A stretch of DNA of 64,000 bases from Prorocentrum cordatum (Eukaryota; Sar; Dinophyceae; Prorocentrales; Prorocentraceae). Position numbers and translations under genes: made by a program. Positions 1-8,191 of this stretch are shown here, piece by piece. Each line of letters begins with the position of its first letter. The first letter of the stretch is position 1. The stretch is taken from contig CAUYUJ010020549.1 of NCBI GenBank assembly GCA_963575745.1, positions 400,001 through 464,000 on the forward strand. Reading direction: 5' to 3'. Below the pieces are notes generated by a model. The model saw only the letters and a list, made by a program, of their open reading frames with translations. It was not told the origin of the DNA and did not search any database.

Positions 1-42
1 GATACGACTACGATTCTTCTTTTCTTTTTACTTAATACTACC

Positions 43-67
43 ACTACTTCTACTACTACTAATACTC

Positions 68-116
<49 letters not shown>

Positions 117-172
117 GACACTACTACTACGACTACTACTACGACTACTACTACTACACTACTACTACTACG

Positions 173-245
<73 letters not shown>
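43..245. repeat. (ACT/CTA)n trinucleotide microsatellite
   Basis: About 200 bp of nearly pure ACT repeats with occasional ACG variants. It carries no coding signal; frames open across it are compositional. Confidence 0.95.
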
Positions 246-246
<1 letters not shown>

Positions 247-250
247 CTGA

Positions 251-875
251 TAGGTTGTTTGGTAGTCTGTGCGTTGTTGCGCTGCTGTGTGCTGCTTGGC
301 GTGCCGCGTGCTTGCTGCGCTGCTGCGCGCCTGATGTTTTCGGTTGCGTTTTAGCTGTGCCGTTTCACTGCCATGTTTGTGTTAACCTCTCAAGTGACTT
401 GAACCATGAGGAGGACGCGGGCAACCATCGTGATTTTTCAAAGAGAATTCAAGCAACATTCTGGACACCGAACGTTCTGCAAGGGCAATTCGATCATGCC
501 ACGAACTACCTCTTGGACTCTTGGAGGTGGTGAACATGTCAAACGGTCAGTACGAACAGAGGTATGCCCGAAGTGATCCAGACAGTCTTCGTATCTACAG
601 AGGAGGCAGGAGGACAGAGGGAATGCAATTTTGGGGAAAGGAGGAAAGTATAGAAAAATGAGCAATGATGTAGGTATGCGCGAATGTGCGTCTGGCGAAA
701 CTTCCCGCTGCGCGAGTAACAACATGAATTGCTGTGAAAAGAAATCACGCGAACGCGTTAACGGGATTCGCGACCTATCACTGCGCGGGCCGCAGAGCGG
801 GTCCACGGCCTAACATGTCTAGTGTCGTCATCGTCCAAAGTTTGTTCTTGACAAGAAACCGCTGCGAGTTCGTGT
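251..875. other. No recognisable gene
   Basis: Mixed-composition sequence between the ACT tract and the PPR region. The short frames present (at most about 120 codons) overlap on opposite strands and show no domain, repeat or codon regularity that I can recognise. Confidence 0.5.
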
Positions 876-1290
876 TCAACAGTCTCCTTCTAGCGGCTTG
901 CCGCCTGATGTGCCCTCGACCATGGCTCGGAGCGTAGCGCTGCGGGCGGCCACAGTGGGCTCCATCCTCGCCTGCACCAGCCTGCAGAAAAGCCATAGCG
1001 CATGCTGCCACGCCCCATCCTTCTCGCAGCCGGCGATTGCTGCTTCATGAAATTTGTAGTCGGGCTCCACTTTCACCTCAAACACCTTTACGAGCAGCGA
1101 CAAGGCCTGCTGCCAATGCTTCCCTTTCCAACACGCGTTGATTCCAGCGCTGTAGCTGATGATAGTGGGCTCCAGTTTCCCTTCCCGTATCTCTCTGAGC
1201 AGCGACAGGGCCCTCTGCCACTGCCTGCCTTTCCCGCACGCGCTGATCACAGCAGTGTAGCTGACTAGGGCAGACCTGTGGACTCCGTCC
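876..1290 (-). pseudogene. Downstream part of a PPR array (about 3 repeats)
   Basis: On the minus strand this stretch encodes three degenerate 35-residue PPR units. Each has the helix-A signature Y-x-A-x-I-x-A-C-x-K-G followed by W-x-x-A-L-x-L-L and ends in x-x-x-E-P. It ends at a stop at 876 after a short basic tail. PPR proteins bind RNA, usually in organelles; no targeting peptide is visible here. The frame is open further upstream, to 1367, but that part lies in the inserted GC repeat and is not PPR. The units match those at 2222-3324, so this is probably the separated C-terminal end of the same gene. The break looks like an insertion; a spliced intron is less likely because no GT-AG pair that I tried restored the frame. 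Confidence 0.7.
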
Positions 1291-2200
1291 ACGACATCAG
1301 CTCGACGTGGCGAGGGGTGTCTGGGCAAGCGCGGGGGGGTGCGGCTGCAAGGCCGAAAGGCAATCATTGTTCTTGTGTGCCTTCGATATGCCGGTCGCCT
1401 CTCGTCCGCTCACCCCCTCCTGGAAGCAATTCTGAGGCCACTTTGGGCTTCGTGGGGGCCGTTTGGGAATCTCTTGGGGCGTTTTTGCCTGCGATATGCC
1501 TGTCGCCTCTCGTCCGCTCCCCTGCTCCTGGAGGGAATTCTGAAGCCACTGAAGGCTTCGTAGGGGCCGTTTCGGAGCCTCTTCGGCCTTCTTGTGGGCC
1601 TCCCGGGGGGCTCTTAGGGCCCTCTCGGGCCGTCTTGGGTGCCTCTTGGGCCGTCTTGGGGCCGTCTGAGGCCCGCCTTGGCGCCTCTTGGGCTGTCTTG
1701 GGCCGTCTTGGGCCGCTCCTGGGGCCGTCTTGGGTGCCTCTTGGGCCGTCTTGGGCGCCTCCTGGGCCGTCCTGGGGCAGTCCTGGGGCGTCTTGGGACC
1801 GTCTTGGGGCCCTCCTGGCCCGTCTTGGGGCTCTCTTGGGGTCCTCTTCGGCCGTCTTGGAGCGGTCGGGGGGACTTCTTGGGCCGTCTTGGAGCGTCGG
1901 GAAGCCGAAGAGGCGAGGAGGCCGAAAACATCGAAAAACACAATAGAAATCGACGATTTCTGTCGCTCGGGGCCCTCTTGGGAGGCCTCTTGGGAGGCCT
2001 CTTCGGGCGTCTTGGACGCCTCTTGGGCCGTCTGGGGCGAATCTCGGGCGTCTTGGGCCCATCTTTAAGCGTGCCGGGGCTCTCCGGGGCCGTCTTGGGG
2101 GCTTCTGGGGGCCCTCTCGACATGTCCTGGAGCCTGCCTGGGCGGCCCGGGGCGGCCCGGGGCCAGCCCGGGGCGGTTTCGGTGCATTGGGGCCTGCGCC
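1291..2200. repeat. GGCC/CCCAAGA-type dispersed repeat, copy R1, interrupting the PPR array
   Basis: Two tandem 108-bp units (about 1373-1588, each containing GATATGCC and GTCGCCTCTCGTCCGCT) lead into 1590-2170, a degenerate array of 12-15-bp units of the form GGGCCGTCTTGG. Inside the array at about 1895-1975 is a non-repetitive core (minus strand: TTTTCGATGTTTTCGGCC... then TTCGGCTTCCCGACGCTCCA). The same core occurs at 58280-58350 and 58600-58680. It breaks the PPR repeats on either side. Long frames across it on both strands are low-complexity artefacts. Confidence 0.75.
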
Positions 2201-2221
2201 CTTCTGGCACGCACTGGGCCC

Positions 2222-3324
2222 TGTAATGTAGTAGAGATGACAGTGGGCTGCAGTTTCGTCTCGACAATCTGGCTGAGCAGCGACAGGGCCCGCTGCCACT
2301 GCTGACCTTTCTGGCAAGCGCTGATCCCAGCATTGTAGCTGATGATAGTGGGCTCCAGTTTCCCTTCCCGTATCTCGCTGAGCAGCGACAGGGCCCTCTG
2401 CCATTGCCTGCCGTTCCCGCACGCGCTGATCACAGCACTGTAGCTGATGACAGTGGGCTCCAATTTCGTTTTGAAAATCTGGCTAAGCAGCGACAGGGCC
2501 GGCTGCCACTGCTGACCTTTCTCGCAAGCGCTGATCGCAGCATTGTAGATAATGGTATCGGGCTCCAGTTTCGTCTCGACCATCTGGCTGAGCAGCGACA
2601 GGGCCCACTGCCACTGCCTGCCATTCCCGCACGCGCTGATCACAGCACTGTAGCTGATGACAGTGGGCTCCAATTTCGTTTTGACAATCTGGCTAAGCAG
2701 CGACAGGGCCGGCTGCCACTGCTGACCTTTCTCGCAAGCGCTGATCGCAGCACTGTACATAATGGTATCGGGCTCCAGTTTCGTCTCGACCATCTGGCTG
2801 AGCAGCGACAGGGCCCGCTGCCACTGCTGACCTTTCTCGCAAGCGCTGATCGCAGCATTGTAGATAATGGTATCGGGCTCCAGTTTCGTCTCGACCATCT
2901 GGCTGAGCAGCGACAGGGCCCACTGCCACTGCCTGCCTTTCCCGCACGCGCTGATCACAGCACTGTAGCTGATGACAGTGGGCTCCAGTTTCGTCTCTAC
3001 CATCTGGCTAAGCAACGACAAGGCCCGCTTCCACTGCCGACCTCTGTCGCAAGCGCTGATCCCAGCGTTGTAGATCATGACGCTGGCCTCAACAGTCGAT
3101 GCAACCAACTCGCTTAGAAGAGATAGTGCCCATTGCCACTGCTGTCCTTTTCGAAATGCGCTGATAGTGGAAACGTAAAAGCTCTGGCTGTGCTTGACAC
3201 GTTCGTTAGATGCTTCCCAGAACAAATGCAACGCTTCTCTCCAATGTTCTGTCCTCCCGGACTTCTTTGCGGCCGCTTCGAAATGAGAGCCGTCTGGTCC
3301 AGATCCTCGCCAAGCGGCCAACAT
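2222..3324 (-). CDS. Pentatricopeptide repeat (PPR) protein, N-terminal part
   Basis: The ATG at 3324 (minus) opens a frame that runs to 2065; PPR coding ends near 2222 and the tail beyond is GC-repeat sequence. After about 60 unrelated residues there are nine consecutive 35-residue PPR units, each with a core like Y-N-A-x-I-S-A-C-E-K-G-Q-Q-W followed by A-L-S-L-L-S-Q and L-E-P-T/D. PPR proteins bind single-stranded RNA, one base per repeat, typically in plastid or mitochondrion. The units are very similar at the DNA level (about 105-bp period), implying recent expansion or gene conversion. A tenth unit begins near 2222 but is frameshifted (A-C-Q-K-G in another frame), then the array meets repeat R1. 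I see no convincing transit peptide. It may be an exon block of a host gene or an already broken copy. Confidence 0.8.
2250..3060. repeat. 105-bp tandem repeats within the PPR gene
   Basis: The coding DNA repeats every 105 bp with few differences. GAGCAGCGACAGGGCC and TTTCGTCTCGACCATCTGG recur in successive units. Alternating unit types end in Pro-Thr-Val-Ile-Ser or Pro-Asp-Thr-Ile, which suggests duplication of two-repeat modules. Confidence 0.85.
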
Positions 3325-3739
3325 CCAAAAAATCTAAGACGGCACTCGAGCCAGAAAGTCACGTGCTCGGGCCAAGTTGGCTTGAACCAAAAATACCAAA
3401 AATGACCATCCTGCCGAGCAATTAACCAATGATCCTCAATACTGATTCATTAGCAAGGAATTGTTACTAAATATTCCTTCAGAACGGATCCCTCTTCATA
3501 AACTCGGAATGCAAGAATCCTTGTTCAAGAGCCCTTACTAGGGAATCATTGATGGAAAAGCCTTGGAAAGGAAGCCTTAATAACGAATGAGGAAGACGAG
3601 GAGGAAGAGGAGGCGGACCGTAAGGAACAGTCGGAGATAACGGCACCCAACAAATTGTAAACAGAGCGTTCCTGCACCAATAGAAGTAGCCTGGTCAGGG
3701 ACCCAACCATATGCAGTTGTGAACACCGCAGTTGTAGGT
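3325..3739. other. No recognisable gene; upstream flank of the PPR gene
   Basis: AT-richer than its surroundings. A weak spliced-leader-like string on the minus strand (about 3371-3397, GGTATTTTTGGTTCAAG) lies about 50 bp before the PPR ATG, but it matches DinoSL poorly. Nothing else is recognised. Confidence 0.45.
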
Positions 3740-4600
3740 CTCGTTTTCGGTGGAGCCCCTCATAGGGACACGAAACGCTGTACCAGGCGGTGGAGACGCA
3801 TGCGGGCTGCGACACTGGGACCTTCGGCGGATTTTTTTCATTGGGGCCATGAACGCCTTGTACTAGGGTGGAGGGGGGGAGACGCATGCGTTGGGGGGGG
3901 TGATGGGCTGCGACTCTGGGGGACCTTCGGTGGAGCTCCCAATGGGGCACAAGCCTATTTGTTTTGTTATTGGCGTGGGGGGGTGGAGGCGCATGCGGGG
4001 CTGTACCGGGGGGGGAGACGCGTGCGGGCTGCGCCACTGGGACCCTCGGTGGAGCTTGTAATAGGGCCACAACACGCTGTACCGGGTGGGGCAGACGCAA
4101 TTGAGACCGTCGGTTGAACTGCCTACGGGGCCACGAAGAGCTTTACTGGGTGGGGGAGACGCATGCGGGCTGCGCCTCTGGGACCCTCGGCGGAGCTCCC
4201 TATGGGGCCACGAAGCGCTGTACTGGGTGGGGGAGACACATGCGGGCTGCGACACTGGGACCGTCGGTGGAGCTTTGTGATAGGGCCACGCAACGTTGTA
4301 CTGGGTGGGGGAGACGCATGCGGGCTGCGACACTGGGACCTTCGGTAGAGCTCCCTATGGGGCCACGAAGCGCTGTACTGGGTGGGGGGACGCATGCGGG
4401 CTGCGCCTCTGGGACCGTCGGCGGAGCTCCCTATGGGGCCGCGAAGCGCTGTACTGGGTGGGGGAGTCGCATGCGGGCTGCGCCGGTGGGACCTTCGTCG
4501 AAGCTCATTATAAGGCCACGAGACATAGTGCTAGGTGAGAGAGACGCATGCGGGCTGCGCAATTGGGTTTTTCGGTGGAACTCCCTATAGGGCCACGAAG
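3740..4600 (+). repeat. 77-bp minisatellite
   Basis: About 11 tandem units with GGGTGGGGGAGACGCATGCG as the most conserved part. The last six unit starts are 4148, 4225, 4303, 4380, 4456 and 4533 (spacing 76-78 bp). Units before about 4080 are more diverged and irregular. The frames open on both strands simply read the repeat. Confidence 0.9.
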
Positions 4601-4662
4601 GGTATGATGCGTGCGCCAACGTGAGGGGGGTGACGGGAGGAGGGAGGAGGTGGAGGAGAGAA

Positions 4663-4722
4663 GGGGAGAGGAGAGGAGAGGAGAGGAGAGGAGAGGAGAG
4701 GAGAGGAGAGGAGAGGAGAGGA
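4663..4722. repeat. (GGAGA)n microsatellite
   Basis: About 12 copies of GAGAG/GGAGA. Confidence 0.95.
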
Positions 4723-5084
4723 GCGGAGAACGCGGAGACAGTCTCGTCAAAACGGAGACCCGGCAACAGGCAGGTTGGGCAACATCTCGAGCACGCATGC
4801 CACATTGATCGGTCAACGCCTCCCCCCTCCCGCCCCGCAATGTTCAAAGTTGGGGGTGGGTCTGATGAGGTGCACATCGACCGCAGTCTGCACCCCTCGC
4901 GTGCCAACTTCGAGTTTGGGGAGGAAGAGGACTGTCCACCAAATGTTTGCCTCTGCCGTAATACACGAGGGTGGGCACGACCCCGCGACAGCAGGCATGC
5001 ACATGCCATGCTGGTAGGCCGAGCCCTCGCTTCGCCCTCAGCGCGTCCCTGGCCAGCACTCAAACGGCCCGCACTCGGTTGGAA

Positions 5085-5136
5085 GAGGAGGAGGAGGAGG
5101 AGGAGGAGGAGGAGGAGGAGGAGGAGGAGGAGGGGG
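5085..5136. repeat. (GAG)n microsatellite
   Basis: About 50 bp of GAG triplets downstream of LINE-1 on the minus strand. Confidence 0.95.
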
Positions 5137-5449
5137 AACAGGAGGAAGACGAGGACGAGGATGACGAGGTTGTTGGGGACGGGCCTGAAGCCAAATCACC
5201 TCCTCATTCAGCCAAAATCGGACGCCTCCGAGTCGGACTCGAAACCGGAGTTCGAGGCTCGGAGGGAGACGGCACCTAGGTCCTTGACCCAGGGTAAATC
5301 CGACTCTGCAAGGCCGAACGAATCCAAAACCTGCTCACGCGGGGCGAAGCCCCCCGCGAAGCCTACGGTGGCGGGACCTGAAACTCCCTGGGGGGCCTGG
5401 CCATCCTCCTCCAGCGTCTGAGCCAAGACCCTCCGTTCGGCGAGGCTAA
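5137..5449. other. 3' flank or 3' untranslated region of LINE-1
   Basis: GC-rich sequence with no gene that I can support. It includes a hairpin at about 5338-5360 (arms GCGGGG / CCCCGC around GGCTTC in minus orientation). It may be part of the LINE-1 tail, since no poly(A) end can be placed. Confidence 0.4.
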
Positions 5450-5463
5450 GGCTCACGTGAGCC
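5450..5463 (-). other. Perfect 14-bp palindrome after the LINE-1 ORF2 stop
   Basis: GGCTCACGTGAGCC lies about 30 nt after the ORF2 stop. LINE-2 has a 22-bp perfect palindrome in the equivalent place. A role in template recognition by the RT is inference. Confidence 0.6.
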
Positions 5464-5492
5464 CCCAGAGTTAAATTCTTCAGGTCCTTCTT

Positions 5493-7364
5493 TTACGACG
5501 GAAACTTGCCCTGCCGAATCCTTCTCAGCTGGTCATTAATTCCGCCCGTCGTCGATTTGGGCCTACACAGGCCTTTAGCTCCAGCGTTGGGAGCCCCAGA
5601 GAAAAACGATCCGCACCGACAACAAAACTGGATCCTTCCCCTGGGGTTTCCAGGAGGTTCCAAGACAGGGCAGGCCAAGAAAGCATGACCGTTGGCCCGA
5701 AAAACTTGCCGAGAGAAAGGCCGCCACTCCTCCCCCAAGTCCAAAGAACCTCCCACCTCCCTTTGGTCGTCGGCCAGGGCCTGGCCGTGGGCATCATCGT
5801 CTTGTGGGTGCTGCCGCGGGCCATCGCTGCCTGTCGACCTGGGCACTAGGCCCGTTGAGTCACGGGGCCCATTGGACATCAGCACCTCGACCGATCCAGC
5901 CCACCTGCAGGCCTCGCGGGCAAGGCACCTGAGGCCTCTGTACAGGTTGGCCTCATCGTCGCTGACCCCATGACACTCAGCTCCTAATTTAGCAAACTTA
6001 TCTGCGAGCCCATTGGCCCGTCTTTCCCAAACACTGCTTCTGCCAGCCTCGACGTCGGCCGCAGTGGCGTGGCCGAGCGTCTTATAACACTCGAAATCGC
6101 TGAGAGTGAACGAGCTCCACACGGGGCCCCACAGGTGACCACGGGGGGCTCCAGGGCCCTCCGCGAACCCAGGGCCCCGAGCCAACGAATCCAGAGTGCT
6201 CTGGCAATCAATATAGCATTGAAAAGGGGGAAGACCTACTTGCGTAAGCATATATACAGCATAGTCTTCCCCGTCTTTACTAGTTTGCTGCGGGGCCGCA
6301 CTCAGTGGAACTGGGCCGTAGGCCGCCGAGATCAACTCCCCAAACCTGTCGACCGACACGATACTCCAACCAGCCCGAGTGAGCCCATCGAGGCCCATGT
6401 ACTTAGCCGACCCGTCAAGGAAGAGCAACCCCGTCAATAACCCCGTCTCGGGCCTCTCGTGCCAGTGAACAATTTGCGTGGGCTCCTCTACGTCGAAGAG
6501 CGAGCGAGGGTGAGGAAAGATGCACCTCGCGAACCTCTCCGCCATCAGCGGCCCGAACTGCTTCACTCTCCGCGCACACCGCAAGTGAACACTCGCAAGG
6601 TCTCGCCGCAGGACTTCATGCGCAGGGCACTCGTACTGACGGTGCCACAAAGTACCTGGGGCCCCCTTGCACACCTGACACTGATCATCATCGTGAAGGT
6701 TGTGAGCATGCAGACGAGCTTGGGGCCAGTGAACTCCCGAGACCAAGCCTCTTAAGCATCTCTGATGGTGCTTTCCCCAGTCTACAGACTTCTCCCTGAA
6801 CAACCTGGAAATACCATCCCAGAAGATAAGGTACACAGGCGGCCCATCCAGGCCGTTCTGCAAGTGCAGGGCATGTCTATCTGACGCTCGCACAGCACCT
6901 TGCCTGATCAAAGTCCTGACCTGCATCGGGGAAAGCCTGAACAAGTCATGCACCACATTCAAGTCATCTTTGATGGTGTGCTGGTCTACAAAGTCCCAGC
7001 CTATGCCTCGCAACGTTAAAAGCGCGACGTCGCTGGGAGAAGACGCTGACCTCCAAGGCTGAGCTGAATTCTGAAACTTGGCGATCGAGACCCTCATGGT
7101 ATTGGCCAACACCTGAACGTGAGGGACAGCTTCCCAAACAGCAGTAGCCCACATAAACAGAACGTGCCCCACATAAACCACCAAAGGGTCTACCTTGGCC
7201 CCGAGCCCGTACGTGTACATCCTGAGCCCAACCGAAGCACCTTTAGGGAGCCTGCCTAGGGAACTTGCAGCACCAATACGGAGCCCAGCCATTTTTGTAG
7301 GGGCCACCCCAGAGACCGAGGATCCCCAGAGGGCCGATGCCACGGGCCCCATCCTGTGAACCAT
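5493..7364 (-). CDS. LINE-1 ORF2, C-terminal part: RNase H and zinc fingers
   Basis: A 623-codon minus-strand frame. It continues the RT thumb/connection region and then has a CxxC-x8-H-x4-C finger (CQVC...H....C, about residue 230) typical of the region before RNase H in such elements. The RNase H domain follows (about residues 310-480) with LFLDGSAK (Asp), a Glu in EDYAVY, CYIDCQ (Asp) and ANGLADK (Asp), so the DEDD set looks present. RNase H removes RNA from the RNA/DNA hybrid during element copying. The C-terminus has a Cys-rich ribbon (CCRCGSFF...C) seen at the end of dinoflagellate LINE proteins. The first Met at 7364 is an artefact of a frameshift; this is the tail of ORF2, not a separate gene. 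Confidence 0.8.
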   Translation of the reverse strand: MVHRMGPVASALWGSSVSGVAPTKMAGLRIGAASSLGRLPKGASVGLRMYTYGLGAKVDPLVVYVGHVLFMWATAVWEAVPHVQVLANTMRVSIAKFQNSAQPWRSASSPSDVALLTLRGIGWDFVDQHTIKDDLNVVHDLFRLSPMQVRTLIRQGAVRASDRHALHLQNGLDGPPVYLIFWDGISRLFREKSVDWGKHHQRCLRGLVSGVHWPQARLHAHNLHDDDQCQVCKGAPGTLWHRQYECPAHEVLRRDLASVHLRCARRVKQFGPLMAERFARCIFPHPRSLFDVEEPTQIVHWHERPETGLLTGLLFLDGSAKYMGLDGLTRAGWSIVSVDRFGELISAAYGPVPLSAAPQQTSKDGEDYAVYMLTQVGLPPFQCYIDCQSTLDSLARGPGFAEGPGAPRGHLWGPVWSSFTLSDFECYKTLGHATAADVEAGRSSVWERRANGLADKFAKLGAECHGVSDDEANLYRGLRCLAREACRWAGSVEVLMSNGPRDSTGLVPRSTGSDGPRQHPQDDDAHGQALADDQREVGGSLDLGEEWRPFSRQVFRANGHAFLACPVLEPPGNPRGRIQFCCRCGSFFSGAPNAGAKGLCRPKSTTGGINDQLRRIRQGKFPS

Positions 7365-7863
7365 ACCGATGTCAGCTCAGCTCCTTGCAATATCTTGAGC
7401 CTCCTGGCCCTGCGCGAAGCACCTGCAAACCTTGAGTTTTGAATTCCAATCCTGCGGAGGCCTCCCAGGGTAGCGTTGGTCCCTAGGTTCCGCGCCGTGT
7501 CGGTGCGGCACGAGGTGGGTAGGGACCAGGCCTTGGACAGGTGCGCCTCGACCTCCTTCGAACAGAGGTAGGCGCACATCTTAAACTCCACGGGAAGCTG
7601 CAGCTGCTTGAAGCTCTTGAACAGAGACTCTACTGCATCAGCCAATTGGGCCGCAACCTGAAGCTTGGGCCCGCAGCTCTGAACAGTGACGTCGTCCACC
7701 ACATTGCGCACATACAACAAGTTCCTGCTCTCACGGGCCTCCAAGAGCGGTCCTAGAAGCAACATCTTGGCGAAAGTCGTGGCCCCCGAGCACCCAGCTA
7801 CGATCGCCCCGTTCGACTCGACGACGGCCGACGAAGCTCCCCCGTAAAGAAGCACACGGTAGC
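7365..7863 (-). CDS. LINE-1 ORF2, middle part: RT motifs B and C
   Basis: This minus-strand stretch carries the second half of the RT palm. Motif B-like GAIVAGCSGATTF comes first, then motif C as V-V-D-D (NVVDDVTVQ), the catalytic aspartate pair that in LINE-2 reads Y-V-D-D. Thumb-like sequence follows to L-Q-G-A-E-L-T-S-V-W, after which the frame must change (about 7365-7385) to continue into the RNase H part; the frame read straight on leaves the family. Its 5' edge directly abuts the T-rich intron-like insert, and the codon phase across the insert is compatible with GT-AG splicing. The substitution of Tyr before V-D-D and the frameshift suggest an ageing copy. Confidence 0.75.
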
Positions 7864-8037
7864 CTGCATAGATACATAAAAACAATAAAAAAAAACAAAA
7901 AATAATAATAAAACAAAAAAAAAAAAAAAAACACAAATACAAAAAAAAAAAAAAACTCAAACAACACAAAAAAAAAACATAAAAAAAAACAAAAAAGAAA
8001 AATAAAACAATAAAAATCAAAAAAAAAAAAAAAAAAC

Positions 8038-8068
<31 letters not shown>

Positions 8069-8191
8069 AAAAAAGAATCAAATAAAAAAACAAAAACAAA
8101 AAAAAAAAAAATAAACATAAGAAATAAAAAATAAAAAAAAACAAGAAAAAAAGAAAAAAAAACACAAAAAAATAAAAGAAAAAAAAAACAC
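7864..8191 (-). other. T-rich intron-like insert inside the RT domain
   Basis: 328 bp that on the coding (minus) strand is almost all T with scattered A, C and G. It starts GTGTTTT (5' end at 8191) and ends ATGCAG (3' end at 7864). Removing it as a GT-AG intron joins a codon as T|GC (Cys) and keeps the RT in frame. It falls between RT motif A (about 8275-8300) and motif B. Read through, it gives only Phe/Leu runs. Alternatives are a low-complexity insertion or an assembly error. Confidence 0.55.

Noticed and set aside
1297-2422. Large Gln-Asp-Gly-Pro/Arg-rich proteins on both strands
   Set aside because: Low-complexity reading of the GGCC/CCCAAGA repeat; open in several frames at once.
3371-3397. 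Possible degenerate spliced leader upstream of the PPR gene (minus strand)
   Set aside because: Only about 12 of 17 positions match DinoSL, not enough to separate from chance.
3740-4600. CRISPR-like array
   Set aside because: Units are contiguous with no unique spacers, and the DNA is eukaryotic.
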